The position numbers were made by a program, and so were the translations under genes. From contig NZ_BAGJ01000165.1 of NCBI RefSeq assembly GCF_000308775.1, positions 22,088 to 86,087 on the forward strand: 64,000 nucleotides of DNA. Reading direction: 5' to 3'. This DNA comes from Nocardia testacea NBRC 100365 (lineage in GTDB: Bacteria; Actinomycetota; Actinomycetes; Mycobacteriales; Mycobacteriaceae). This document shows, in pieces, positions 15,378 through 24,627 of the stretch (the stretch's first letter is position 1; every line of letters starts with the position of its first letter). Under the pieces are notes generated by a model that did not search any database, was not told where the DNA came from, and worked only from the letters and a program-made list of their open reading frames with translations.

Positions 15378-16556
15378 TCAGATCATCGAGCGCAGATGCT
15401 CGGCCGGATCGAATCCCATGGAGCTCAGCGCCGAGGCGTGGTACACGGTGCTCGGTACGTGGATGGCGTGGTTGAGGCCGGCGTGGGCGTCGCGCCAGTA
15501 CCGTTGTAGCGGTTTGTCCATCCGCAGCGCGTTACCGCCCGACCGGGCGAAGATCTGGTCCACCGCCATCACCGCCCGCCAGGCGGCCCGCACCTGGGTG
15601 CGGCGCCCGGCCGCGCGGAGCGCGAAATCCACTTCGCCGCCGGATTCGACGATGCCCCAGATCCGGTCCACATTGGCCAGCAGTTCCTGGCGCGCGGCAT
15701 TGATATCGGCGGCGGCCTCGCTGATCGCGAACAGCACGTACGGGTCGTCCTTGACCGCCGTCCCCTGCGCGCCCACCCGGCCGCGCTGATAGTCCAGGTG
15801 CGCGGCCAGCGCGCCCTCCGCGATGCCGATAACGGCCGCGCTGATACCCAGCGGGAACATCGTCGACCACGGCATCTTGTACAGCGTCTCGGTGACTCCG
15901 TATTCGCGCTGAGCGGTGCCGTCGATGACGTGATCCCCGTTCATCACCCGGTACGACGGCACGAACGCGTCTTTCACGATGATGTCCTTGGAACCGGTGC
16001 CCTTCAGGCCGACCACGTTCCACGAATCCTCGACGATCTCGTAGTCGGCGCGGGGCAGGATCATGTGCAGCATCGTCGGCGGATCCGCGATACCGCCCTG
16101 CGCGTCGCCGAGCATGGCGCCGAGGAAGATCCAGTCGCAGTGATCGGTGCCGGAACTGAACTGCCAGCGGCCGTTGAAGATATAGCCGCCGTCCACCGGG
16201 CGGGCGATACCGGTGGGCGCGTAGGGCGACGCCATCCAGGTGTCGTGGTCGGCGCCCCATACTTCTTCCTGCACCCGTGGATCGGCGAAGGCGAGCTGCC
16301 AGGGATGGACCCCGACGATGCCGCAGATCCAGCCGGTGGCCGGGTCCAGCGCCGCCGCGGACATCACCGATTCGGCGAACTCCCGCGGGTGGGCCTCGAA
16401 TCCACCGTACTTCTTCGGCTGCAGCAGCCGGATGGGACCGGCCGATTTCAGCAGTTTCGCGGTCGAATCCGGCAGCCGGCCGAGCCGTTCGGCTTCCGGC
16501 GCCTGGTCGCGCAGCTGATCGGCGATCGCCGCGAGATTGTCGAGAACTCTGGTCAT
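15378..16556 (-). CDS. hsaA: flavin-dependent monooxygenase, HsaA-like
   Basis: The 392-residue protein has the acyl-CoA-dehydrogenase fold of two-component flavin monooxygenases. It resembles HsaA, which hydroxylates 3-HSA to the catechol cleaved by HsaC. Matching blocks are LLQPKKYGGFEAHP, GWICGIVGVHPWQLAFADPR, NGRWQFSSGTDHCDWIFLG, GLKGTGSKDIIVKDAFVP and YWRDAHAGLNHAI. ATG at 16556 has AGGAAA 6 nt upstream; an in-frame extension upstream is not conserved. The enzyme needs reduced flavin from a reductase (HsaB), and no hsaB is present in this window. It is placed between kshA and hsaC, giving the 9-alpha-hydroxylation, ring A hydroxylation, ring A cleavage order. Confidence 0.88.
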   Translation of the reverse strand: MTRVLDNLAAIADQLRDQAPEAERLGRLPDSTAKLLKSAGPIRLLQPKKYGGFEAHPREFAESVMSAAALDPATGWICGIVGVHPWQLAFADPRVQEEVWGADHDTWMASPYAPTGIARPVDGGYIFNGRWQFSSGTDHCDWIFLGAMLGDAQGGIADPPTMLHMILPRADYEIVEDSWNVVGLKGTGSKDIIVKDAFVPSYRVMNGDHVIDGTAQREYGVTETLYKMPWSTMFPLGISAAVIGIAEGALAAHLDYQRGRVGAQGTAVKDDPYVLFAISEAAADINAARQELLANVDRIWGIVESGGEVDFALRAAGRRTQVRAAWRAVMAVDQIFARSGGNALRMDKPLQRYWRDAHAGLNHAIHVPSTVYHASALSSMGFDPAEHLRSMI

Positions 16557-16617
16557 GATGGGTTTCCTAGGTAACGCGCGCCGGGTACTCACCCGGCGCG
16601 CACGAGGGATGTTCGGG

Positions 16618-17793
16618 TCAGGTGGTGGTGTCGAGTACCGCGCCGCGGGCGATGTTGTCGGCGACCTCCGCCTCCCAGCTGGTGACGGCGCGTTCGGTAT
16701 CGATCTCGAATTCGAACCGTTTGGTCATGTCCTCGGTGATGTCCTCGACATCCACGTAGAACTGCTGGTACCAGCGGCGCAGCTGGTACACCGGCCCGTC
16801 CTCCTCGGAGAGCAGCGGATTGTCGATGGGCGCCTTGTTCTTCCAGATCTTCACGTCCTGTTCGAAACCCACCTCGACACCGCGCGCGAACTGCGCCGCC
16901 ATCGCCTCGGCATCGGCGTCCGACATGCCCTGGGGTTTCTTCACCATCGCGCCGTACTGCAGCACGAACGAATTCGACGTGACGGGATAATGGCAGTTGA
17001 TCAGCACCGTCTCGATCGTCATGCCCTGCGCCTCGTTCCACAGCCAGTCGATCATGTAGGACGGGCCGAAGTACGAGGCGTCCGAGCGCAGCGAGGAATC
17101 CGGATCGTCGTAGTTGGTGCCGACATTGATATCGCCGCGCGGGGTGGACCGCATGTACTGGGTCGCCACATGCCCTTCGAAGACGTTCTTGAAGTAACGC
17201 GGGAAGGAGTAGTGGACGTAGAAGAAGTGCGCCATATCGACGACGTTGTCCACGATCTCGCGGCAGTTCGACCCTTCGACCAGCAGGGTGTTCCACGTCC
17301 AGTCGGTCCACTCCGGGGTGTCGTAGCCCTCGATCTGCGGGATGGTCACCTCATCGGTGGGTTTACTGCCCTGCGGGTCGTTCCAGACGAACAGCTGACC
17401 GTTGCGTTCCAGCGTGGGCCAGGCCCGGGTGCGGGCCAGCGGCGGTACCCGCCGGGCGTACGGGATCCCGGTGCACTTACCGTTACCGCCCCAGCGCCAG
17501 TCGTGGAACGGGCAGGCGATGGAATCGCCTTTGACCGACCCGTGGGCCAGATTGCCGCCCATGTGCCGGCAGTACGCGTCGAGTACGTGCAGAGTGTCGT
17601 CGGTCTCGGACCGGAACACCACCAGCGTGGTACCGAAGGCCTTGACCTCGTGCGGTTGCCCGTCCCGGAACGATTTCGCCAGGCCCAGGCAGTGCCAGCC
17701 GCGCGCGAACCGGGTCGGGGCCGCGGCCGCCTCGATCTGCCTGTATTCGTCTGTACCGTGCTGGGGTCGCCCGTTCGGTCCAAGAGCCGGCAT
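16618..17793 (-). CDS. kshA: 3-ketosteroid 9alpha-hydroxylase, oxygenase component (KshA)
   Basis: The 391-residue Rieske non-heme iron oxygenase closely matches KshA. The 2Fe-2S ligands are Cys75, His77, Cys94 and His97 (CRHMGG...CPFHDW). The catalytic domain has NVVDMAHFFYVHY with the iron-binding histidines, INCHYPVTSNSFVLQ, and LLSEEDGPVYQLRRWYQQF. KshA hydroxylates C9 of 1,4-dien-3-one steroids, which opens ring B. The start at 17793 (MPALGPN) is chosen because GGAGG lies 5 nt upstream; an ATG at 17805 is part of that ribosome binding site. Its reductase partner KshB is probably the gene at 43245-44300, far from this operon. Confidence 0.93.
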   Translation of the reverse strand: MPALGPNGRPQHGTDEYRQIEAAAAPTRFARGWHCLGLAKSFRDGQPHEVKAFGTTLVVFRSETDDTLHVLDAYCRHMGGNLAHGSVKGDSIACPFHDWRWGGNGKCTGIPYARRVPPLARTRAWPTLERNGQLFVWNDPQGSKPTDEVTIPQIEGYDTPEWTDWTWNTLLVEGSNCREIVDNVVDMAHFFYVHYSFPRYFKNVFEGHVATQYMRSTPRGDINVGTNYDDPDSSLRSDASYFGPSYMIDWLWNEAQGMTIETVLINCHYPVTSNSFVLQYGAMVKKPQGMSDADAEAMAAQFARGVEVGFEQDVKIWKNKAPIDNPLLSEEDGPVYQLRRWYQQFYVDVEDITEDMTKRFEFEIDTERAVTSWEAEVADNIARGAVLDTTT

Positions 17794-18156
17794 CGGAACC
17801 TCCATGTTCGGAGCGGAGTTGTGTGACTGCGCCGATAGTGACCTGGGGCACCGGGTCGCCCCAGTCGCGTTCCCGGTCAGTGGACACGTTTCGGCGCGCA
17901 CTCCGGGCCGGCTATGCCTCCGGTCCGGAATCGCCGGTCACTTCGAACACTGCGATACTCCGTATCGGGAGCTCGGGGACGACGGTCTGTGCCATGGTTG
18001 TGTTCTCCCCGCGGGGGGAGTCCTCGTGCCCCCGGCCCCGCGGCTACCCCGGTGACGAGCCGGAAACCCGGGCCGTGCCGCGCGCCGGCCGCCCGGAAAC
18101 GGCCCTGCGCGGGGTGCGTGGCATTGTCGCTGGTTACCCGACGATAGGATTACGGA
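17794..18156. other. 363-nt divergent intergenic region, kshA / tandem-TetR gene
   Basis: No convincing gene is seen. The region holds the promoters of kshA (minus) and of the tandem TetR gene (plus). The one striking element is the GC palindrome at 18005-18017, extended to CTCCCC/GGGGAG arms around GCGG, which recurs upstream of the mce operon. Confidence 0.6.
18005..18017. promoter_or_regulatory. GC palindrome shared with the mce promoter region (copy 1)
   Basis: The 13-mer CTCCCCGCGGGGG occurs here and again at 29389-29401, 36 nt upstream of the first mce-operon gene. The core CCCCGCGGGG is a perfect palindrome. Because one copy precedes the Mce3R-like regulator and the other precedes the mce operon, a common binding site for that regulator is a reasonable hypothesis. 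Confidence 0.4.
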
Positions 18157-19455
18157 ATGAGCGTCGACAATCGCCGGGTCCGGTCGTCCGCGCCGGCGGT
18201 GCGCGCGAACGGTCGCGACGATCCGGGCAGCGACGCCGCCACCGGTGAGAAGGAGAGTGCCGCGGCGGCTCGTCCCGTGCGGCGCCGGCCCAAGAATCGG
18301 CGCGCCCAGATCGCGGCGGCCGCGGCCAGCGCGTTCGGGTCGCTGGGGTATCACGGCGTGAGCATGGAGGACATCGCCGGCGGGCTCGGGATCAGTTCCG
18401 CCGCCCTGTACCGCCACTACCCCAGTAAGTACGCACTGTTCCAGGAGGAATCGCTACGGGTCGGTCAGGCCATGGCCGAATCGGTACGGCTCGACGCCGA
18501 GGCCGCGGCGGCCCCGCCCGAGCAGCGGTTGCGGACGGTGCTGGAAGCACTCAGCGCGGTCACGGTGGCCAACCGGGCCAGCGTGGCGCTGGTGCGCTGG
18601 GAAGGCCGCTACCTGGAACCGGCGGACCGCGAGATCCGGGACGGCCAGCAGAACGCGGTGCTGGAGGCGCTGGGTACCCAGCTCGCCGCCTACCGTCCGC
18701 AACTGCGCGGTCAGGATCGCCAGGTGCTGGTGGTGGCCCTGTTGTCGGTGATCACGAGCATTGCCGATCACCACGCGACGCTACCCACGAAAGCCCTTGT
18801 CGCGCTCCTCGTCTCCACTGCCATGGACCTGGCGGCGGTCTCCCTCCCGGAGCCCGGGGACGTCGAACCCGCCCGCCCGGTGGAGATCCCGGAATCGTTC
18901 AAGCATGAACTGCTGCTCCGCAAGGGGGTGGAACTCTTCCACGCCCGCGGGTACCCGAATGTGAGCGTGGAGGACATCGCCACCGCGGCGGGCCTGTCCG
19001 CGGCGTCCGCGGTATACCGCTTCTACCGTGGTAAGAGCGATCTGCTGGCCGCCGCCTTCCGGCGCGCCGCCGAGCGGGTGTCCAGCGCGATCGGCCCCGC
19101 GGTGGCCGGGGCCGCCGGACCCCGTGAGGCACTGGATTCACTGATCCACCAGTACGTCGAGGGTTCGTTCGCCGAACGGGAACTCACCTTCGTCTACTAC
19201 ACCGAGTTCCAGCACGTACCCGCCGAGGAGCGGGCCGCGCTGCGCAATGTGCAGCGATTGAGCGTGGAGGAATGGGCGCGGCTGGTCCGGCAGGTGCGCC
19301 CCGAACTCTCCGGTCCGCAGGCGCGTTTCCTCGTCCACGCGGCTTTCGCCCTCGTCGTCGACCTGGGCCGCGCGCTCGGGACGGTCGCGACCGCCTCCCA
19401 GGAGCGGGTCGCGCTGCTCATGCAGACGGTTCTGTACGGCCGGCCCGCCCACTAG
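18157..19455 (+). CDS. tandem TetR-family regulator (Mce3R-like)
   Basis: The 432-residue protein contains two complete TetR modules. The first HTH spans about residues 50-95 (FGSLGYHGVSMEDIAGGLGI, then SAALYRHYPSK). The second spans about 255-300 (FHARGYPNVSVEDIATAAGL, then AVYRFYRGKSDLL). Each is followed by a helical ligand-binding domain. Fused double-TetR proteins are known from Mycobacterium tuberculosis Mce3R, a repressor of the mce3 operon. The gene converges on the mce operon (14 nt between stops) and is divergent from kshA, so it may link uptake and degradation. The first 45 residues are Arg/Ala-rich and probably disordered. Confidence 0.85.
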   Translation: MSVDNRRVRSSAPAVRANGRDDPGSDAATGEKESAAAARPVRRRPKNRRAQIAAAAASAFGSLGYHGVSMEDIAGGLGISSAALYRHYPSKYALFQEESLRVGQAMAESVRLDAEAAAAPPEQRLRTVLEALSAVTVANRASVALVRWEGRYLEPADREIRDGQQNAVLEALGTQLAAYRPQLRGQDRQVLVVALLSVITSIADHHATLPTKALVALLVSTAMDLAAVSLPEPGDVEPARPVEIPESFKHELLLRKGVELFHARGYPNVSVEDIATAAGLSAASAVYRFYRGKSDLLAAAFRRAAERVSSAIGPAVAGAAGPREALDSLIHQYVEGSFAERELTFVYYTEFQHVPAEERAALRNVQRLSVEEWARLVRQVRPELSGPQARFLVHAAFALVVDLGRALGTVATASQERVALLMQTVLYGRPAH

Positions 19456-19469
19456 CGCAGGTCCCGCGG

Positions 19470-20210
19470 TCACGAGGCCGGGCCGGGGGCGAGCGGGGTG
19501 ATCATCTGATCGACCAGCCAGTGCCCGTCGATCTTCTGCATCCGCATCACCATGCTCAGCTGCCCCGGCGCGGGCTGTCCCCGCGTGCCCAGGCTGGTGA
19601 TGGTCTGGCCGATCACCACCACGGTCTCGGCCGACTCCGCGTCGGCCGTTTTCACCGCGCACTGGATATCTCCGGCGGTGGAGACCACCTGCCCCGCGAC
19701 GAGCGCCTCCCGCAGTTCCACGGTGGTGGTCTCGAACTCCTTCTTCCAGTCACCGGTGGCGCCCGCCGCCACGGCCGCGAAGTACGGGTCCAGATTCTTC
19801 GCGTCGTAGTTGGCGAGCACCGGAGCGTAACGGCAGGCCGCCTGCCGCGCGTCCTCGTACGCGGCCAGTGTTTCGGATTTGTCCTGTTCCCGCACATACA
19901 GGTAGCCGGCCACCCCCACCGCGCCCAGCAGCAGGATCGCGGCCGCGACGAGAACGGCGATCATCGGGGCGGTGATCCCGACCGCGGCGCGCGACGTCCG
20001 CGTACCCGCATCGGTGCCCGCGTCGGCCGACTGCCCGCCGACGTCCTTCCGCAACCGGTCCGCACCACCGCCCGGCACCGGAGCCGCGGCGGGTTTCCCG
20101 TCCACGGCGGGTGTGGCGTCCGCAGTGCCGGGCGACGCGGCGTCCCCCGTCACCGCCGCGGAGTCCGTCGTATCCCCGGTGCCGTTCTCCACGGACTTGT
20201 CCTTACTCAT
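19470..20210 (-). CDS. Mce-associated membrane protein
   Basis: The 246-residue protein has a long, low-complexity Ser/Thr/Ala/Gly-rich cytoplasmic N-terminus, one transmembrane helix at about 82-103 (APMIAVLVAAAILLLGAVGV), and an extracytoplasmic domain with the family pattern YAPVLANYDAKNLDPYFAAV and MVMRMQKIDGHWLVDQM. Proteins of this type (Mas) follow mceF in mce operons and are thought to stabilise the transporter. It starts 13 nt after the mceF stop and is the last gene of the operon. Confidence 0.85.
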   Translation of the reverse strand: MSKDKSVENGTGDTTDSAAVTGDAASPGTADATPAVDGKPAAAPVPGGGADRLRKDVGGQSADAGTDAGTRTSRAAVGITAPMIAVLVAAAILLLGAVGVAGYLYVREQDKSETLAAYEDARQAACRYAPVLANYDAKNLDPYFAAVAAGATGDWKKEFETTTVELREALVAGQVVSTAGDIQCAVKTADAESAETVVVIGQTITSLGTRGQPAPGQLSMVMRMQKIDGHWLVDQMITPLAPGPAS

Positions 20211-20223
20211 GCTCGTCTACTCC

Positions 20224-21405
20224 TCAACGGCCCGGAATCGGGCGGGACAGTTCGTCACCGCTGACGCCGGGCGGTGGTCCGGCGGTGTTGTCGGGCACGT
20301 TCGGCCGGGGCGCGTTGGCCGAACCACGCACCTGCAACGCCGGATCATCGGTCACACAGTAGTTGTACAAACGCACCCTGGTATCGGCCGTGCGCTCGGT
20401 CGGGACCAGCGGAATGGTGTTGTATTCGCAGGTGGGCCGCGGCCAGATGTCCACCAGCGTATGGAAGATCCCGTCGTGTACCGGCACGTTCAACGCCGCG
20501 GTACCCGCCCGCAGGGCCGGGAACAGCGCCGCGATCGCCGGTTGCCGCAGTTTCGCGGCCCGGGTGATGGCCACGAAGTTGGTGACCAGATTCGTGATCG
20601 GGTCCGTGGTCTCGGTGACGAACCCGCCCAGGGTGGCCAGCTGCCCGGGCGTGAGGTCCAGCAACCGCCGCACTTCCTGGTCGGCCGCGGTGAGCTGCTG
20701 GAAAAGCGCCCCGGCGGAACCGGTCAGGGTCCCGAGGTCGGGTTGGGCGTACTGCGTGGTATCGGCGATCACGGTGAGGTTCTCGATGAGCTGCCGCGTC
20801 TGCGGCAGCAGACCCTCCAGCCCCGCCATGGCGCGACTGATCCCGGAGATCATATTGCGCAACCGGTCCGGTCCCCCGGCCAGCGCCTTGTCCAGTTCGT
20901 CGACGATCACCGTGAGCCGCTCGGGATTGAGTCCGCTGATCATCGCGCTCATATTCGACAGCAGCGAATGGGTGGTCACCGGGATCCGGGTGCGCGCCAC
21001 CTCGACCCGGTCACCGTCGCGCAGGTAGGGGCCGGTATCGGCGTCGGGCCGGAAGTCCAGGTACTGCTCGCCCACCGCCGAGAGCCGCCCGACCACCACG
21101 GTGCCGCCCACCGGAATATCTACCGCGGAATCGATTTCGGCGACGGCCTCGATCCCGGTCTCCGAAACCCGGACATCGGCGACCCGCCCCACGCGGGAGC
21201 CGCGGAAATTGACATCGTTGTCCGCGAGCAACCCGCCGGACCCGGCCAGTTCGACCGTCACCCGGTAGGTGCTGCCGGGCAGCAGATTGATCCGCAGCAC
21301 CTCGGCGCCCAGATACCCGCACCCCACGACCAGCACCACGACCAGGCCGAGATTGGCCACGCCGACCCGATGCCGGACCAGCCAGTTCCACAACGGAATG
21401 TTCAT
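20224..21405 (-). CDS. mceF: MceF, mammalian-cell-entry family protein
   Basis: The 393-residue protein has an N-terminal membrane anchor (NLGLVVVLVVGCGYLGAEVL, about 18-37), an MCE (MlaD-like) beta domain from about 43 to 125 (STYRVTVELAGSGGLLADND through VGRVADV), and a long helical region. It would form one of the six subunits of the lipid-conducting MCE hexamer across the periplasm. Its ATG overlaps the mceE stop as ATGA. The C-terminus after the TCEYN motif is Pro/Asn-rich. Confidence 0.9.
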   Translation of the reverse strand: MNIPLWNWLVRHRVGVANLGLVVVLVVGCGYLGAEVLRINLLPGSTYRVTVELAGSGGLLADNDVNFRGSRVGRVADVRVSETGIEAVAEIDSAVDIPVGGTVVVGRLSAVGEQYLDFRPDADTGPYLRDGDRVEVARTRIPVTTHSLLSNMSAMISGLNPERLTVIVDELDKALAGGPDRLRNMISGISRAMAGLEGLLPQTRQLIENLTVIADTTQYAQPDLGTLTGSAGALFQQLTAADQEVRRLLDLTPGQLATLGGFVTETTDPITNLVTNFVAITRAAKLRQPAIAALFPALRAGTAALNVPVHDGIFHTLVDIWPRPTCEYNTIPLVPTERTADTRVRLYNYCVTDDPALQVRGSANAPRPNVPDNTAGPPPGVSGDELSRPIPGR

Positions 21406-22520
21406 CGCGGGCCCTCCTGCGGCGCCGGACCGGGCTGCGGCGGACTGGCCAGCCGGCCCTGGATCTTCTGCAGCACCTGTGCGAGGCTGCCGATGAAGGC
21501 CGGCACATCCGACCCGTCCGGCAGCCGGCTGCGCGACGGATCGGTCAGCGCGCCGACGCTCAGGTAGGAGACCCGGGCCGCGACGGCCAGGGTCGGGCCC
21601 TCGAAGGACTGTTCCAGGGACGGGTACAGCGCGTGCAGGCCGTCGAGCGTCTGTCGCAGATTGTCGCCCATCGCCGTGAAACCACCCATGAGCCGCCGGA
21701 TGCTGTCGAACAGGCTGACGAATTCCGGGCCGGTGGTATCGCTGAAATCGCCCAGCGCCGACATGGTCACCGAGATCTTCTGGATCAGCGAGGTGATGTC
21801 CCGGTTGTTCTCCGCCACCAGCCCCAGCAGATCGGGGAAGGTGTCCGCGGCCATCCCCAATTCCTGTTTACGCGCCGCGAGTTCGCCGGTGAGCGTATCG
21901 ACCCCGTGCAGCACACTGTCGATATCGGCGGTCCGGGCATTCAGCGCGCTCAGCACCTGGGTCATCTCGGTGATCAGATGGCCCAGCTGCGGGGCGCGCC
22001 CGGCGAACATCGAATCCATTTCGGCGGTGATCCGCGCCGCCTGGTTCAACCCGCCACCGTTGAGCAGCAGCGATACCGACATCATGAGTTCTTCCACCGA
22101 GGCGCCGGCGCCGGTGTGATCGGTATCGATCACATCGCCTTCGCCCAGCAGCACCGCGCCGGGTTCCTCCCGGGGCAGGGTCAGGGCGACGAAGATATCG
22201 CCGAGCGGCGTCCCCTGCCGCAGTTCCGCGGTGGTCCCGCGCGGTAACCGGATGTCCTCGCGGATGAGCATGTCCACATCGGCGATGAAATCGGTGGTGG
22301 AGATATCGGTGACCACCCCGATATCGGTGCCGCCGATCTTCACGTGAGCGCGGTCGGGCAGGTTGAGCGCGTCGGCGAACCGCACACGCAAGGTGTATCC
22401 CGGCCCGCCGATACCCGGTTCCGGCATCGGCACGTTCTGCACCGTCAGCGCCCCGCACCCCGGTACCGCCAGCACCGCCGCGGTCAGCAGAACCGCCAAC
22501 CTTGCGTGCATCCTCTTCAT
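21402..22520 (-). CDS. mceE: MceE, MCE-family lipoprotein
   Basis: The 372-residue protein begins MKRMHARLAVLLTAAVLAVPGC, a signal peptide with lipobox AVPGC, so it should be a lipoprotein, as the fifth mce gene (LprK-like) normally is. The MCE domain follows at about 38-120 (YTLRVRFADALNLPDRAHVK, then IGVVTDISTTDFIADVDM), then a coiled helical part. The ATG at 22520 overlaps the mceD stop (ATGA). An upstream in-frame reading is disregarded because it lies in mceD and lacks the signal peptide. Confidence 0.9.
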   Translation of the reverse strand: MKRMHARLAVLLTAAVLAVPGCGALTVQNVPMPEPGIGGPGYTLRVRFADALNLPDRAHVKIGGTDIGVVTDISTTDFIADVDMLIREDIRLPRGTTAELRQGTPLGDIFVALTLPREEPGAVLLGEGDVIDTDHTGAGASVEELMMSVSLLLNGGGLNQAARITAEMDSMFAGRAPQLGHLITEMTQVLSALNARTADIDSVLHGVDTLTGELAARKQELGMAADTFPDLLGLVAENNRDITSLIQKISVTMSALGDFSDTTGPEFVSLFDSIRRLMGGFTAMGDNLRQTLDGLHALYPSLEQSFEGPTLAVAARVSYLSVGALTDPSRSRLPDGSDVPAFIGSLAQVLQKIQGRLASPPQPGPAPQEGPR

Positions 22521-23617
22521 TGCGTCATCCCCAGCAGCGCGGCGGTGATCCCGAAATCCGGTCCGAAATCCTGGATCCGGCCGGTGCGGCAACCGTCGGA
22601 GCGCATCTGCACCCGCTCGCAGAAGGTGGACAGCACCTCGTTGTCGAGCAGTGCCTTGTCCAGCAACGCGTGCACCCGGAAGGCCTGGTGTTCGTGGCTC
22701 ACGCCGTTGGCGAGGTTCTCGAAGAACAGCGGTCCCACGTCCACCAGTTCGGTCAGGCCGCGGGCATTGGCCCGCATCTGCGCGGTGATGGTGACGAACC
22801 GTTGCAACGCCCCGGCGAGCTGGTCGCGGTTCTCCCCGACCAGCGTCGAGGTGTTGTTCACGAAATCGTTCAGCTGGATCAGCACCGCGTGCAGGCCCGG
22901 CGACTGATCCCCCATCAGCTGTAGCAGTTCGGTCAGCCGGGCACTGAAATCGCGCACGGTCTGATCGTTCTGGGCGACGACCTGGGTGATCTCGTTCAGT
23001 TCGATGATGGTGTTGGCGATCTGGTCCTTGTTGGCGAAGGTCACCTCGAAGGCGGCCGACAGGTTGTCGAGGGTTTCGCGCAACCGATCGCCGTTACCCT
23101 CGAGCAGTGGGAACAGCACCCGGCTGGCCAGCGGCCCGGCCTCGCTGTCGCCTTTGAGCGCGGCGCCGAGCTGGTCGAAATTGTCCAGGATGCGGTCCAG
23201 TTCCACCGGGACCCGGGTGCGTTCCAGCGGAATATGCGCCCCGTCGACGAGTTTCGGGCCGGTACCGCTGTAAGCGGGAGCCAGTTCGACGTGCCGGTTG
23301 GTGATCAGCTGCGGCGAGATGAGCGCGGCCATGGCATCGGCGGGCACGTCGACGTTCTTGTCCAGGGCCATGGTGACCTCGACGTAACTGCCGCGCGGTG
23401 TCACCGTCTCGACCCGGCCGACCGGTACCCCGAGCACCGCGACCTCGTTCCCGGCGTACAGGCCGGCCACGTTCTCGAAATCGGCGCTGATCCGGACGTG
23501 CTCGCCCAGATACTGTTCCGGTAGTCCCGCGATACTGTCGGGCAGCACCGAGCAGCCCGCCGCGCACAGTCCGGCGACACCGGCCGCGAGCACCCGCGCG
23601 AATATGCGTAGGTTCAC
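22517..23617 (-). CDS. mceD: MceD, MCE-family protein with lipobox-like signal
   Basis: The 366-residue MCE protein starts at a GTG at 23617 that overlaps the mceC stop (GTGA). Its N-terminus NLRIFARVLAAGVAGLCAAG is a short signal peptide ending in AAGC, which could act as a lipobox, followed by SVLPDS. The MCE domain (HVRISADFENVAGLYAGNEV...VPVGRVETV) spans about 44-125. MceD is usually anchored by a transmembrane helix, while MceE is the lipoprotein, so having two consecutive lipoprotein-like subunits is unusual. Confidence 0.85.
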   Translation of the reverse strand: MNLRIFARVLAAGVAGLCAAGCSVLPDSIAGLPEQYLGEHVRISADFENVAGLYAGNEVAVLGVPVGRVETVTPRGSYVEVTMALDKNVDVPADAMAALISPQLITNRHVELAPAYSGTGPKLVDGAHIPLERTRVPVELDRILDNFDQLGAALKGDSEAGPLASRVLFPLLEGNGDRLRETLDNLSAAFEVTFANKDQIANTIIELNEITQVVAQNDQTVRDFSARLTELLQLMGDQSPGLHAVLIQLNDFVNNTSTLVGENRDQLAGALQRFVTITAQMRANARGLTELVDVGPLFFENLANGVSHEHQAFRVHALLDKALLDNEVLSTFCERVQMRSDGCRTGRIQDFGPDFGITAALLGMTQ

Positions 23618-24627
23618 TTTCCACACCCCTGTACGACCTGTGCGAAACACAGCCAGTTGTCCGGCAGGAACCAGGGCGCCCACACATCGGCGTAGGGCCC
23701 GTTGCCGATCACATTGTTGAACTGCCGCAGCGACACCGGCAGGATCTCGTAGAGCCGGTCCAGATTGTCCCGGTTCTTCTCCAGGCCCTGGGTCATCGTG
23801 TTCAGATTCTGGATCAGCGGGCCGAGCTGCCCGTTGTTCTCCAGACCCATATCGCGCAGCAGACCCGACAGCGCGGCGACATTGTCCAGTAACCGGCGCA
23901 GCAGGTCCTGGCGCAGGGCCACCGCGTTACCGATCGCCTCCCCGCGGGTGAGCAGCATCAGCACACTGTTCTGATTGTCGGCGACCAGCTGGGAGACCTG
24001 ATCCATGCTCTGCAGCAGAGTGTCCACCTCGTCGCGCCGGGCATTGATCACCTTCGCCAGCGCACCGATCGAATCCAGCGCGGTCACCGCGAGTTCCGGG
24101 GAATCACCCATCTGCTGGGAGAAGACGTCCAGCGCCTGCCGCAGTTTGTCCGGATCGATGCGCTCGATCCGCTCGAACGACGAGGTGTACTTCGGATCCT
24201 GGATGACCTTGGCCAGGTTGTACGGAACCGAAGTGTTGGCCAGCGGGATGCGGCCGTCCGCCGATTCCTCTCCCGAACCGGGCACCAGTTCGATATGCAT
24301 GCGGCCGAGAATGGTCGACATCTTTATCGCTGCACGCGCATCGGTGGCCACCCGGATATCGCGGCTGATCTTCATCACGACCTCGACCCTGTCGCCGGCC
24401 AGGCGCACCGAACGCACCTCGCCGACCTCGATCCCGGAGACGTCCACCGTCGCGCCCGCGCGCATTCCGGCCGCCTGCGCGAATTCCGCGGTCACGGTCT
24501 TGTCGCCGAGCCGAAGTTGGGAGAGCACACTCGAGCCGACGACCAGCGCGGCCACCGCCGCCGCGGCGAGCAACCCCTGCCACAGGAACCGGTTCTTCGC
24601 GAAGGCCGGACGACGCAACCGGGGCAT
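23614..24627 (-). CDS. mceC: MceC, mammalian-cell-entry family protein
   Basis: The 337-residue protein has a transmembrane anchor at about 16-36 (LWQGLLAAAAVAALVVGSSV), then an MCE domain (KTVTAEFAQAAGMRAGATVD, then VSGIEVGEVRSVRL) and a helical C-terminal part ending in WLCFAQVVQGCGK. The ATG at 24627 shares a base with the mceB stop (TGATG), so translation is coupled. It belongs to the MCE hexamer with the other five products. Confidence 0.9.
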   Translation of the reverse strand: MPRLRRPAFAKNRFLWQGLLAAAAVAALVVGSSVLSQLRLGDKTVTAEFAQAAGMRAGATVDVSGIEVGEVRSVRLAGDRVEVVMKISRDIRVATDARAAIKMSTILGRMHIELVPGSGEESADGRIPLANTSVPYNLAKVIQDPKYTSSFERIERIDPDKLRQALDVFSQQMGDSPELAVTALDSIGALAKVINARRDEVDTLLQSMDQVSQLVADNQNSVLMLLTRGEAIGNAVALRQDLLRRLLDNVAALSGLLRDMGLENNGQLGPLIQNLNTMTQGLEKNRDNLDRLYEILPVSLRQFNNVIGNGPYADVWAPWFLPDNWLCFAQVVQGCGK

